Origin: Archilochus colubris
Taxonomy: Eukaryota; Chordata; Aves; Apodiformes; Trochilidae
Direction of reading: 5' to 3'
NCBI GenBank assembly: GCA_023079485.1
Contig: CM041083.1
Location: 176,904,480 to 176,968,479, forward strand
Length of the DNA: 64,000 bases
In this document: piece by piece, positions 37,545 to 51,300 of the stretch
How positions within the stretch are numbered: position 1 is the stretch's first letter
Layout: the number at the start of each line of letters is the position of its first letter
The notes under the pieces: generated by a model
Told to the model about the DNA's origin: nothing
Databases searched by the model: none
What the model saw: the letters and a program-made list of their open reading frames with translations, nothing else
Made by a program: the position numbers and the translations under genes

Positions 37545-38215
37545 ACATGGCAGAAAGAGACCTGGGACCTGTTGGTTGACAGCCAGCTGAATAAGCCAAC
37601 AGTGTGCACAAGTGGCCAGGGTAGCCAAAAGCATCCTGACTTGTATCAGAACTAGCAGGGCCAGCAGGACTGGGGAAGTGATTGTCAACACCAGTGAGGC
37701 CACACCTCAAGTACTTTTTTCAGTTTTGGGCCCTTCACTACCAGAAAGACATTGAGAGGTTGGAGCATGTCCAGAGAAGGAAAATTAAGCTGCTGAAAGG
37801 TCTGGAGAAAAAGAGATGAGCAGCATCTGAAGAACCGTGATTGTTTCATCTGGAGAAAAGAAGACTATGGGAAGACCTCATCACTCTCTACAACTCCCTG
37901 AAGGAGGTTGTAGCAAGGTGGGGGTTGGTCTCTTCTCCCTAGGAATGAGTGATAGGACAAGAGAAAATGGCCTTGGTTGTGCCAAGGGAGGTTTAGATTG
38001 GATACTAGGAAATATTTCTTTACTGAAAAGGTTGTCAGGCATTGCAACAGGATTGCCAGGCAAGTGGTTGTGTCACCATCCCTGGAGGAATTTAAAAGAT
38101 GTGTAGATGTGGCTCTTAGGAATATGCTTTGGTGGTGGACTTGGCAATGTTAGATTTATGGCTGGACTCAATGATCTTAAGGGTCTTTTCCAACCTAAAT
38201 GAATCTATGATTCTG
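37545..38215 (+). mobile_element. CR1 LINE 3' fragment, about 670 bp
   Basis: AGAGACCTGGGACCTGTTGG, AGTGTGCACAAGTGGCCAGG, GTGAGGCCACACCTCAAGTAC, AAAGAAGACTATGGGAAGACC, CTCTACAACTCCCTGAAGG, GGACTCAATGATCTTAAGGG, then a tail of about two degenerate 8-mers. Frames are broken; moderately old. Confidence 0.9.
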
Positions 38216-41200
38216 TACTTTAAGACATCTAAGGGTGCTACAAAAGGAATAATCATCCTCCCAAAATAAATAAATAAATAAACAAACTCAAACCTCGTTA
38301 TATACACATACTTCATATCTACAAGATGAAGCCAAAAATTTCCAAAGAGTGCAAGTAACTCTTCTTAATGAACACAGAAATGTACTCCCCCAAACTAAAG
38401 CATCCTGGGAATCAGCACATACCTCCTGTAGGTGTAGTTACCACTGCAGTATTTATGCTAAGTTAAAAAGTTCTTATCTGGGATAGTAAGGCTTGAGGAG
38501 AGGGAGGAGCAAGGCCAGAGTCTGCTAACTAAAGCTTCAATAAAACAAATACTCTCTAATATTTTACTTTTGATCAAACTACCATTTTTTTGACAAATTA
38601 TTTAATTGAAATTCCCTTGACCTGATCAAGTGGAAAATTCCCCAATGTAGCCCTAACATTATGTTCTTAATACCACCACACTGCTTCTCAGCTATTTTCA
38701 AGCCAGCTTCCATGGAAACAAAGACATAATTGTTAATTCAAAAGGCTGCTAAAATCTCCATTAGAAAATACGCTTATAAAAAGCCTTTACTTTGTATTAT
38801 CAGAGTGAGAAGAGAAACTAGGTTATTTTCAGTACTTTTCTGCAAGCTTCAGAAAGTGGCATACAGACTGCAGTGACATCAGTGATGTAGTAAAAAAAAA
38901 ATTCTGGTTATGCTTCATCAACTCTTAAGTTTTAGGGTTATTTGCGTGTCATTCATCATATTTGAGGTAATACTCAAATAAAAATGTATATCTGATTTTG
39001 CATATTACTTACTTGATTTGGACATAAATTTGGCAACTGAATTATCAAATAAGCTATTTTCACAGAATTGGTAGAAATTACTAATATTTATCTGCTCTTT
39101 ATGTAATGTTTCTAAGAAAAAGCTATTAAAGCTTTCTTAGTCCCAGAACTGCATTTAAATTTAACTCATGCCCATCTACAGCAGAAACACCCATAAGAAT
39201 GCTTTTTAATCCTCTTTATTCTTCCACTTAGTAAGATGAAGATAATGGTCTTCTGCCCCTTTACTTTGATGTATGCCCCTTTTCTCAAGTAAAGGACAGA
39301 TGATTAAAAAGACTATCCATTGTAAAAACAGTTTCCTCTGGTTCCTGGCCACAGAAGAGGGAATACCATGGCATTTATCATACAAAATTGTACACCATAA
39401 TCAGATGGGAGGACAACAAGAAAATATACTTTAAGTCACAGTATGGTTCATAAATTACTCCAATTGAAGGAAATATAAATCCTCAAGTTCTACTGCTGTG
39501 CAACAGAGACTCTGAATAAAAAAATAAAAAAAAGAAGCTCGAGGCAGACCAGAGAATGGAAGGAAAAGCATAAAAAATAAAAATTAAACTGTGTGATATA
39601 TGTATTGTTACAGAGAAACTTACACATGCATACATTTTGAAAGAATTTATGCAAAAGTACTACACCTCAGAGAGAAGAAAGCAAAAAAAAAGAAAGCAGA
39701 GTTATGAGAAACCTAACAGCTGTATATTTTTAGAATTTTATGATTCCTTTAATAGCAAGTAAAACATAAACAAATACATACTGAAAAATTTGTTCTCCTA
39801 AGTGGCACTCAAGCTATCTTCCAAGAAAATGAAAAAGAAAAAACACTCTCAATCACACTTTTTATTTTTTCTATGAAAAACAATTGCATCTCACTGTTCC
39901 TCACAGCTTAGCTCAGTAAATACAAAGACTCTGTGAATAGAACACAATAATAGTATTCAAGATTCATTTATAAAATCAACCTTAATGCTTTAAGTTCTAT
40001 TACATTCTTAATGAATACTAAAATAGCTTTCCTTTTGTATTGACTTGTTGAACTGGGAAGAATTTTTTCTAAAGATATACCAGAAGAATCTCTGAAATGA
40101 CTGTAATTACTGAACACATCTAATTTATGTAGCAGCAATGTATAAAAATATGCATAAAAATACAAGTAAGAAACAGGGTTGTCTTTTTTAAGTGGACTCT
40201 CCTATTTGCTACTGCTCATTTTGATATGTATATATTGGTTTCCAACTGCTCCTTCATGTGCCTTTCATAAATCTACTTTTCATTCCCTATATATAGGGGA
40301 TTCTTCAGACTCTATCTGAACAATGGTTATGACTACTCATCTACTGGTTTTGCCTGTTTTTAAAAAACAGGAGGAAATTTTTCAGAACCTTGGAGAAAAT
40401 TTAAGATAATTCCATTATGGCAAGCCATTTTTTCAGCACATGGAGTTTTTTCCCAATTATTTCCTTTTTAAATTTTACCTTTCTATAAGTAAATTTACAT
40501 TAGTCTAAATATTACTTCTGCTCTAGTGACTCTTTCAAAGTAGTATGATTCTCAAGATCTACCACAGAAAACAATAACAGAATTTTGAATGAAAATATAT
40601 TACATGCCTTTCAGTCCATCCCTTAAAGTATCTAGCCCAGTAATTTAGGACCTAAAGGAAATGTTGCTGCTTTATAGATTTTTTTTTCTTATATTTTCAC
40701 TTCATACTCTCCAAGTTATTGCTGTGATACAAATGCTCAAAAGGTTGCATTTGTGGTACAAACAGTTAATTTCTTATGTAATCAGAATTCTAATATATGC
40801 TCTATGTTCAGTAGATTGGTCACTGAGTTCCAAAATAATTGCAAGATCTTCTGTGTTTTATAGTCTGCTCACGCTCTTTCACTGGAAAACCTATAAATGT
40901 ATACAGCATCTTACCCTGCAGAGCTCTGATGGTATTTGGAATATATAAAGAGGATTGTTATCTTAAACAGTAATGAGAATTCTGAGCAGATTTTTTTCTT
41001 TTGGAAAGAAAATAAACATGTAAAAATTAAGAAGGGTCCAAGATGCATATCTATTTCTCAGTGGTTAAGGAAAACTTCATTTAGAACACAGGACCAATTT
41101 CTTCCCTGTACAACTTGCATTTAAATATAATAGTGTTGATGAACTGATCATGCTACAATCTGAGTATTTTAATAAACAACTAATAAGGTTAATATGCATT

Positions 41201-42394
41201 GTTTCTCCAAAGAATTTCCAGATAAACACACATCATCCAAGAAGAAACTAGTACAGTAGGGTCTTTCTAGGTCTTAGGTTTGAAGGCCAGCATACTCAGC
41301 TTTTAAGGTTAAAGCCTAAAATATCACAAAACTAGCAACAGAGTAGGAACAGATAAGAATCAAAATACAATGAAGTATAATAAACCTTTATCATACACTA
41401 CAATATAGGCATTGCTGGCCAGGAACATCACTATGCTAATGAACATTGCTTCTGTGTTCTACATGTCCTACTCTGACATTTTACACATTCTATAATAATG
41501 TCTGGTTTTCAGGGTTTGTTTGTTGTTTGCACTCACACAAGTAGGATCATATATAATTTTACTACTGCTGCAATGCTAGAATCAGTATTTATCAATGTTA
41601 CATTTTGAAACAAAAACATAAAGAAGCCTCATGGCCAATAATAAAGTAGAGAAAAAAAAATACAAAACCAAAATGTACAAAAATTCAGAAGTAAACAAAA
41701 CCACCATCCTGCTCAGACTGAAGCCAAAATACTCACTCCTTAACAAGCTATTCTTATCTGGTATTAGGTCCTGAGTATTGGGCCTTCCTCATTTATTCCC
41801 TTTAGAATGACACACGATGCAATGGTTGCAGAGTAAAGTAGTTTAACCTAGAAAAGGAATGTCTTACTTCAGTCAGAAGTGTCCTCCAGGAATATAACCC
41901 TTCCCAGAATGAGAAGGGGTTAAGAATAATTATGGTGGCACCAAAGAGCATTTGATGGAGCACATTCAGCACTGGTGCTTACGTGGGCATTAAGTGCAAA
42001 AGCAAAGTCATGCAGGGGATGCTGGAATGAAGCAGCTCTTTAAGCTGTCACGAGAAGAGGACTACCAGTGTGACACTTGATTTCTCATGAAGCAAATATA
42101 GAGTTTTTCTGAATACCAGCAAAATTAAAGAGTGCATAAACCTGGATTCAAGGTGACACACAAAATTCTCAAACTTCTGACAGGCCCTGCAAATTCATGC
42201 AACATATTTACTTGGCAAGTTACCGGAACTACACTTTGAAACTCCAATGAATGTCGATTGTGTTTGTACTTAGTGTTTGTACAAGCTTCAGGCTTTTCCA
42301 CTTATACCTAGGTCTCCTCCTCTTACCTCACCCTTACCTTGCAAAATAAATGAGAGAAATCCTACAGACAAACACTATAAGTACCAGGTCTAGC

Positions 42395-42830
42395 TGGGAG
42401 CGTTTTGCTATCAAGGGGCTACAGGTGCCCTTGTGTGGGAGCAGCTGTGGACAGCCCTGGGCTGGTCACAGCCATTTCCAGCCATCTCCAAAACTGCTGT
42501 GAGTAACATATTGCACCTGAAAACAGCAACTCCCCTCTTGAGCAGCACACTGATCCTCTGCTTGGGTGACTGTAAGCCAGAGGCAGCAGCCACAAGGGCC
42601 GGTGACACCAACGCACTCCTGTGGTAAGATACATATCACTGCAGCCGCCTGTGTTCCCCTGAGGGACAGCAGCCACAGGCAATGCAGCTGAGGCAGCAAC
42701 ACCCCCAGGGATGGCCACCAAGGAAAAGCATGTCAGAGGAAAACCTGGAGGAGCCCTGTGTGGCAGGGGAACACTATTAATAAACAAAGTGTTGCAGAGA
42801 AAACAAATGAGTGAAGTGGAACAAAGCATA
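42395..42830. repeat. GC-richer unclassified segment
   Basis: Several hundred bases rich in CAGC/GCAGCC words, abutting the CR1 that starts at 42843. It may be an ERV internal remnant, like 23085-23640. No coding signature; overlapping frames on both strands are chance. Confidence 0.35.
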
Positions 42831-42842
42831 ACCAGCAGCTCG

Positions 42843-43233
42843 AAAGAGGTGATTAACCCACTGCATTGTGGGGCCTCACCTTGAGTGCTGTGTGAGGTTC
42901 TGGATTCAGAATTTAAAAAGGATGTGAAGGTCCTTGTATGAATTCAGAGGAGGGCACAAAGATGGTGAAAGGGATAAAAGGGAAGTCCTTGAGCTAAGGG
43001 CTTCAAGTTTGCCTAGTCTGAAGAAAAGGAGGCTGAAGAGGGACCTTATTGTTCTCTACAGCTTCCCGAGGAGAGGAAGAGGAGAGGGAGGTGCTGAGCT
43101 CTTCTCCCCAGGATCCAGTGACACAACATGTGGGAATGGGTCAAAGTTGCACAAAGGAATTTTAGACAGAACATTAGGAATTAGTTCTTTACTGAGAGCA
43201 TGGTCAAACACTGAAATAGGTTTCCTAAAAAGG
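42843..43233 (+). mobile_element. CR1 LINE 3' part, older copy
   Basis: AAGAGGTGATTAACCCACTGC, GGCCTCACCTTGAGTGCTG, AAAGGAGGCTGAAGAGGGACC, CTCTACAGCTTCCCGAGG, GGAATTAGTTCTTTACTGAG, ending in TTTCCTAAAAAGGTGG. The 3' tail is absent because a second CR1 starts at that point. Confidence 0.88.
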
Positions 43234-44192
43234 TGGCTGGTCACAAGTGGTGTTCCCCAGGGCTCGGTGCTGGGGCTGCCCCTATTTAGCATCTTTATTG
43301 ATGATTTGGATGAGAGGACAGAGTGTGGCCTCAGTAAATTAGCAGAGGACACCAAGTTGGATGGGAGTGTTGACGTGCCCGAGGGGAGGGAGGCTCTGCA
43401 GAGGGATCTATACAGGCTCAATAGATGGGCTAAGGACAGTTGAATGAGTTTAAAGAAGGCCATGCACTTCAGCCACAACCCCCCAGTAGCACTACAGGGT
43501 TGGAGAGGAGTGGCTGGAGAGCTGCCCAGAAGAGAGGGACCCCGGGCATGTTGCTTGACAGCTGGCTGGACACGAGCTGGCAGTGTGCCCAGGTGGCCAA
43601 GAAAGCCAACACCATCCTGGCCTGTATCAGGAACTGTGTGACCACCAGGGCCAGGGAGGTGATCCTGCCCCTATACCTTGAGTACTGGGTGCAGTTTTGG
43701 GCACTGCACTGTAAGGACATCGAGGTGCTGGAGAAGGTGGGTAGAGAAGGGCAACCAAGCTGACTGGGGGTCTGGAGAACAGATCTTATGAGGACAAGCT
43801 GAGGGAAGTAGGGCTGTTCAGCCTGGAGAGGAGGAGGCAGAAGACAGACGTCATTGCTCTCTACAACTATCTGAAAGGAGGTTGCAGTGAGACATGTTGG
43901 CCTCTTCTCCCTGGCAATCAGTGATAGGACAAGAGGAAATGGGGTCAAGCTCTGCCGGGGGAGATTCAGGTTGGATATTAAAAAAAAAAAGATTTCTTCA
44001 CAGAAAGAGTGATAAAACATTGGAACAGGCTGCCCAGGGAGGTGGTGGAGACACCGTCCCTGGAGGTGTTTGAAAAATGCATCGATGAAGTGTTACAGTA
44101 GATGGTCTAGTGGTTAGGGGAGGTAGGGCAGAGGGTTGGACTTGATGATCTTAGAGGTCTTTCCCAACCTTGATGATCAAATGATTATAATG
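43234..44192 (+). mobile_element. CR1 LINE, about 960 bp, joined to the preceding copy
   Basis: Starts CTGGTCACAAGTGGTGTTCC, a more upstream CR1 region than the preceding copy's end. It then runs through CAGAGGACACCAAGTTGG, GGTGATCCTGCCCCTATACC, GCTGTTCAGCCTGGAGAGG, GGAACAGGCTGCCCAGGGAGG, to TTGGACTTGATGATCTTAGAGG and a worn tail. A 10-A slip at 43981-43990 breaks the frame. The RT C-terminus is recognisable but not intact. Confidence 0.92.
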
Positions 44193-45414
44193 ACTGCCTT
44201 ATCTGTAAGGCAGAGAACTTGCTAAGAATTTGTAAATTGCCATAAAGTTGTATGCATTCCAACTCAATTCAAATCCCAACTCAACACTGCATACACATAA
44301 CTTAGGTACTATTTAACTTTAATTGAATGGCATAAGGACTTTTTAGTTTAGCTTATTTTCTTTTTTTTACCATAACAGACTTACAAATTCTCATGGTAAA
44401 GCAGATAAACGTAACATTCTTGTTCTCAATTTATTCACTACCTTTTACCTTGGCAATCTTCAAATCTGAGCTTGTGATTGTTCCAGCATTTCCACCTGCT
44501 TCTACTGTCAGCTGTCCTTGTATTCCGCTTATTAAGCATTAACAAAAGAGCCTCTAGTACCCCACAGGCCTTTGTGTTTCACTGCTCTGTGCCTGGTCCA
44601 AATGACCCTGTTGTAACACAACCAGATAATACACAATGCTGCCTTTTGCCCAGGCCCAGCTGCCTTCCTTTTGACTCCCTTCTTTGTGCACACCCAGTGC
44701 GGAAAGAATGAAAAATTTCATGCAAAAACTTGACATAGTTTCATAGGTAACAAAACTATTGACATTGAAACTGTCATGCATTACTGAATATACAAATATT
44801 TCCTTTGTAATAATTTTTAAAAGATACAGAAAGAGAAATACTTCAAGGATGAAAGAATGTTTAATGTCAATTCATCAATCATTTTGATTCTGGAATGAAA
44901 ATATATTACTGTAGCTTTGTATTAGGAATGTTATTTACTAAATGTTTTCATTAAACAGCTTTTGGAGTCCGCTCTAAGTAGTTCATTTAAATTCAGTGCC
45001 TTTTCAATACTGAAAAAGTAATACTGTCTTTTTCAAGACTCCAAGTATATTGGAAAAAGCTTTTGCTTAGCCTACCCTGCCAGTGAGGAACAACTCCAAA
45101 TGAGGAACCAGGCAGTTACTTAAATAAAGAGAAGATGATTCAAGAAAGAAAGAAAGAACACACTACTCCATAGAGTACTTGAGATTTTGTTCTTTTTTTC
45201 TATTAAAAATATCAATCTGACAACCATGCATGAGTTTTTCAACCTCTGTTCTTATAATAGCATCTTAAGAAGACCCTGCATCAATAAACTTATTGATATT
45301 CTACACAAACCATGGAATAAGCATGTCACTTCTGCTAAGCAGGTCGGACTTTTCTTTTGATAAGTCTACACAGCAGCTGATAAACACTTGGCTTCTCAAA
45401 TAAATATATATATT

Positions 45415-45418
45415 AAAA

Positions 45419-45449
<31 letters not shown>

Positions 45450-45460
45450 AGGAAAAGCAA
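45415..45460. repeat. A-rich tract
   Basis: Runs of A broken by single G, ending GGAAAAGCAAG. No element attached. Confidence 0.85.
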
Positions 45461-47411
45461 GACTAAGCTATGTACTTCACTAGAAAAATCTGCAGGCAAC
45501 TCCATAAGTGGGCAAGACCATCCAATTAAAGTATGGAAATGGTATGAACCCATTTAGTTTTTATAATTTATATGGTGTCATATTTCTGGCACACCAGACA
45601 GTTGCAAAGCGATTTAGGCCTAAAGCTTTTTGGATAGATTAGTGACAAGTACCTGGAAACAATATAAGAGAGGAAAAAAACCTAAACAAATAATAATTGA
45701 AAAAGCAAAACCCCCAGCAAAACTTCCCACATTTTTTTTTCTTTTTACACTGCTTTTCTTTCCCTTTAGCAATACAAGTAAAAGTTTAGGAATATTCAGC
45801 TACAGCTGATGAAACAAGTTTTAAATAAATATAGATTTTAAAGATTTCAAAGCAAGGAGGCTTACACCATTGTTTAAGGTAGGTGAGTGTAAAATCCCTT
45901 AGCACTCTGATGCAATTCCCTTAGGACATCTGATCTCAGTTAATATTTAAAAGACCTCCATAGCACGACTGCCACATGTTAAAAAATACTTTTAAAATGA
46001 CATACTAAAGTTATCTCACATATTTATATACGAATTACATTCAAAATCTGCAAGACTGTGTTCAAGAAACAAATACCTTGAAAATCAGTAATAAAATTAA
46101 GTTATTCATATAAACTTTACTGTTAAAGGTTTATGGATTTTATAAGACAGGTAAATTAAGTTATAACACCAAGAAACTCCCTGGAAAGTAAAAGTAACTA
46201 ACTTTGAAAATCTATTGTGTTGCAAGCAGTTACATGCATTGTAAGACAGTAAAATAGCACGAGCTGCAGCCCCAGATTCCCCTGGCAACAAGAAGGAATT
46301 ATATCTGAAAATGAAGTGCAGAGAAAGGCAAACCTGAAAATGAGAAGCAACAACACCAGAGCAACGGGTCAAAGCTAACCAGAAATTACAGGGCAATTAT
46401 CACTTAACATTACTGAAAGCACTACAAAAAGAAGGCCCCCCAACTACCCCTTCAAAATATGGAAAAACATCAGTCTTTTGAATCTACTCTCCAACACACA
46501 TATTGGGGCCTGACACAAGTCAGGAGTCTGAGCTTACTGCTGTCAAAAAAAAAAGACAAAAAAGGTAAAAAAGAAATCATATTACTAAAATTCCCTTTAG
46601 ATTGCACTTTCCAATATGTACTGATAAAATATGCAAATTTTGGCATTATTTCCTATATTAATTATAACAAGCCTTCACCTGGAAGCCAAGGGCTAAAGCA
46701 AGAAACCTCCATGTAAATCAAATAGATGCCAAGGATTATTTTGTCTTTTTTATAGTGCATGAAGACACAGAATTATTTTTTTTTAATCTTAAAATATAGT
46801 TTAGGCTAACGGACAGACTACAAGATGTTCTGAAAACTAGAAACTAGCCATGTACTTGGAAAAGAAGTCATCACTACTTGCACAAGACTCTGGTTGTATT
46901 AACGGCAGCACACCAGTTAAAGATTGAGAAGGTTCATGTTAGACTGCTTTGTTATTAAACTGAGTTCACATGCAAAGAGAAAAATCAAGCTGAGCTCACC
47001 AAATGGACATAAAATAGTGTGAAATATGGTTAGAATAACTGGAACACATTTGGACTAAACAGCAAAGTTCTTCAGAATGCACCTTAATGCATCAGAGATG
47101 AGGTTACAATCTTGTCTTTGCACTTCAGTTAAGGCAGAAAACAAAGAAAAAGAGTGAAAATAATTTTAACAATAACAGCAAAAAAGAAAAGGGAAAAAAT
47201 GAAAGAAAAACATGAAAATTTTCAAGCAAGGTAAGTATAGGGAGATAAATTTTACCCTCTTAACTATGTAAAATACCGAACAAAAGCGAAAAATAAACTA
47301 TGTGCAGTAGAAGTGAGATCTATGATTGACCATAAAAGAAAGACCTTGGAAGACAAACACAAATCCATAAGCAGAATTTAAGAAAAAAAAAATAAAAATA
47401 CACTGTCTTAG

Positions 47412-48330
47412 AAATCTGGGTGGGCACAGCTTCCAGAGCCATCAAGGATTACAGGGCCCTGGGAGCAACACTGAAGGACTTGGGAGTGCAGTAGACCATG
47501 GGACTCTCTCTGAGAAACCTGGTCTCCCTGAGAATGATGGGGTTCAGCTCTCAGGGAAAGGGATGTGCATACTTGCTAATTCAGAAGAGGACATTAAACT
47601 AGAGTTGCAGGGGCAGGGGATCCTCAATCAATGCCACTGACACCAGCTTGAGGTCAGTGCCAGTTACCGATGCCCTGGGACTAGAGAAGGATCACAGACC
47701 AGTAGGAGGTAACCTGAAATGAAGGAGAAATCCAGGATGACAGCTTCAGTGGGAGCCCAATTTAACTCCTATGCAAATACACATAGCATGGGGAGCAAAG
47801 AGGAGCTACAGACATATACATTCCTGTAGGCATGCATGTATGATGGTACTGGCATCACCGAGATGCAGTGGGATGGAATGGGTACAAAATGGGAGAATAG
47901 CACTGATGGAAGAGCAACTGATGTCATCTGCCTGGGTCTGTGCAAAGCATTTTACACTGTCCTGCGTGACATTCTGGTTTATGAATGGGGAAGATATGGA
48001 TTTGATGGAGGCACCACTTGTTAGGTAAGGAATTGCCTGGATGGTCACACTCAAAGAGTAGTGGTCAACAGCCCAGTTTCCAAATGGAGACCAGTGATGA
48101 GCGGCATTCCTCAAAGGTTAGTAAGGAGGACCAATGCTGTTTAACATCCTTGTCAGCAACAAAGACATTGGAGCTGAGTTCACACTCAGCATCTTTTATG
48201 GCAACACCAACCTGTGTGGTGTGGCTGACACACTGGAGGGAAGAGAGACTATCCAGAGGGACCTGGAGAGGCTTGAAAGGCAGGCCCATGCCAGCCTCAT
48301 CGAGTTCAGCAAGGTCAAGTGCAAGGTCCT
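47412..48330 (+). mobile_element. CR1 LINE with 5' region, internally deleted
   Basis: The first part, to about 47880, matches CR1 sequence upstream of the RT core (GAATGATGGGGTTCAGCTCTC, ACATTAAACTAGAGTTGCAG, CATCACCGAGATGCAGTGGG). It then passes directly to RT-region text (GATGTCATCTGCCTGGGTCTG, ATTTTACACTGTCCTGCGTG) and stops after GGTCAAGTGCAAGGTCCTG. Most CR1 copies lack the 5' part, so this one is less truncated at the 5' end, but has lost an internal portion and the 3' end. Confidence 0.75.
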
Positions 48331-51300
48331 GTATCATAAATTACTGTGAAATTTCATAATTTGTCAACACACACACACAAAAGGTGCAAAAAAATTCTCC
48401 TTGTGATCAACATTTACTTTTATTTTATGTGAGTTTGATTTTCATTACATTAGTATAATGAAAATGTATCAACTCCTCTTACCAGATTTGACTTACTTCC
48501 CATTTTAGATCCATTAACTGGAGCTCTGCTTTTCTCTACAATGACTTTTCAAGTTCCCACATACACAGCTTACTTATATTATGACAGAGGTCAGCAGATG
48601 GCACTATTACACATTTTTAAATACGATGCTTTTTACGGGTAAATCTTTATTTAACAAAAACCTTTTCTGATTTGCTGTGTGTGCATGTGCAAGCATGCAC
48701 ACAAAAGAGATCAATTTCAGAAGAACAACTCTAGCATTGTACTGGTTCAGATTGCAGTTCATGAAAAAAATCTCCCAACATCAATTAATTACCTGTCTCA
48801 AGTTTACTATGTGTTAAACACAAATTATGCCTGATATATCACTAAGCTCATACCACATTTTCTCTCTAATAAGAAACAGATAGCAAAGCCAAGATAACTA
48901 TTACCACAGTGAAAAGAGTCACATAAATCCAGCATGAGAGTTCTCCTTTCCTTTATAAAGCATAATATCTAGCAGAATCTAACACTTGGATTACAGAACA
49001 CAAAAAGAAAGATAGGTATTATAAATTCTCCTGCATTCATGCAATCTACCACTTCCTTTCTATAAATTAACAGAGTAATCACCACGACATTAGTTACACT
49101 GGAATGATTTCAGCTTTTTCCCTAGATTAATTTCATTCCTGCTCCAATCACTAAGCGTGAACCTGCAGAAGCAATGCAGGAACTCATCCAAAGGATGCAT
49201 CTTGCCACTATCAGCAATGCAATCTCTTATCTTTCCTCCACTTACTGTTATGTACTAAAGAGAGAATGGGGCACCTGGAAGAGAATGAACAGAGCCATCA
49301 AGTCTGTAGAGGTGTTTCTCTGGCCGCACTTCACCCAAATGCTGTCATGACCTCACTAATTAAACCTGCCTTGTCTGACAAAGTCATGGCACACAGTTAA
49401 ATAATCAATTTATGTTTGCATGCCTGCATTCAGCTGTTACTCATTTTACCTGAGCAAACCATAGAGTACAGTTAGTCAACTCAGATATTTTGAAGCCCTT
49501 CAAATAATTAATACAATTACTAAAGCATTCAAATACAATTAGCAGTATAAGCTGTGATTTTCAGTTTTCATACAAGGTAAAAGCTAATATTCAGAATTAT
49601 GACAGTATCAGAGCAGTAATCTTGGACTTTTAACCCTTACTTAACCACCTCTTTTCATTCACTACAGTATCCAATCTTTACCTCAAGAAGAGAAAGTGAC
49701 TTACTAAGGACAATATTCAAGTAAGTGCTTACAAGACTTACATAGACACCTCATTAAGTGTTACTGGATGCTGGGAACTAAAAATAATATGATTGAGTGT
49801 ATTATGTGTTTTAGGAACTAAACCCATACATTACTTCAGTTAAATACATTAATTTACATTTCAGTGGAGTAAAGTAGAATTTTTTAAAACATGTATCTGT
49901 AATTTAAAAGGCAAACCTTCATGTTGGCACTTGAAGTTCAAAGCAGTGAAATTTCAAACATTTTCTTGAACATTACATACTTTTCTGATTGTATGTTAGC
50001 ACAATGCCTAAATTGTTACAATAGCTTAAAATTAGAAAAGCTTTACCTATCTTCATCCAATAAAAAGTTTTGATCAGACTATGAGCAATTTAACATTCAT
50101 ACCTTTTCTCCTCAGTTTTAAGTTCCCAACAAACAGTTGGCCACTTCTTCTTTTAGTTAGTGCATTTTACTATTTTTTTCTAATACAATAAGGTATTCCA
50201 AAAGTTATAAAAATCTTTCATTAAATAGTTCAACATTGGAATAAACTAATGGCATTTTCCTTTGGCCAAAATTTCCACTTTCAGTTCCAAATTCCTGAAA
50301 AATTAACTTACAAAATTGATACCCCTCAATTTGAACTAACCTTACCTTTTTAATTTGGAAGAAAAAGCAGAGATTAAAACTCAGCTATTACAAGAGTTTA
50401 CTGAATTTCAGGAGCAAAACAGGAATGATAAATTTACTTATTCACTTAGTCTCTGGCAGTTTCTCTTCTTAAGAAGAGATGAGTAATTTCATAGCCACAC
50501 ATAATCTAACTAATGTTAGACTTCAATATCAGTCTTTAATCAGCTCTGATAACTGAACTCCAAAATGAAGCTACAGCAGAGTCAGAGTAGTCTAGAAAAG
50601 TAGTCAAACTGCCAAGTTTGAGTGCCTTGCATGTCTACTGTGGTCAAAGTGAGAAGACATCATGATTTCCAGGTTCAATAAGAGGCATCTACAATCAGTA
50701 TTTCACTACACACCATTCATAAAATTTTGGATGCTCTTGAAGATTGTGGCTTCATGAAAACTGTCATTTCTAGCTAATTAAATGATATGGTTGAAATGTG
50801 AATTCAAGAAAATCCTCTGAAAGGAGAGTAAGAACAACATTTCAGAGTACAAGACAGGATGGAAGAGTTATGTTTATTACATCTGCTTTTTTATTTTTTT
50901 CTTTTCACTGTGAAATTGGATTAAAAAACCGATTTTCATAGCCAGATGCTGTACAAATCCTGAAGGAAGATGCTTACTTGGAGCAAAACATCAAAGTTAA
51001 GATCACCTCATAACAATCTAAAGAAACAATAAACTCAAAGCAACTTCCCCAATAGTTGCTTTCAGCTGGCATATAAATAATGAAACAATGATTCAATCAT
51101 TAATCTGAAAGTAAAAGCATGATTTCAAATAAAATTTTCATTTTTGTTTTCTTTGACAATATTTCCAATTTTGTAATACAGAAAAGAGTTTTTGCTAAAA
51201 GTAACTTCCCATGATTTTATTCTTACTTTTGGTACCGTTTATCAGAGTAAGGGAAGTTTGATAGATGTATCCCATATTGCTCATGGGAAGTTACAATTAG

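Noticed and set aside
42419..42829. 136-codon minus-strand frame
   Set aside because: Overlaps other open frames on both strands in a GC-rich repeat-like segment; none has a recognisable domain.
43469..44020. 183-codon minus-strand frame, the longest in the window
   Set aside because: It is the antisense of a CR1 copy; the CR1 protein reads on the plus strand.
49090..49450. Possible conserved noncoding element
   Set aside because: The segment is less AT-rich and free of repeats, but conservation cannot be judged from one sequence.
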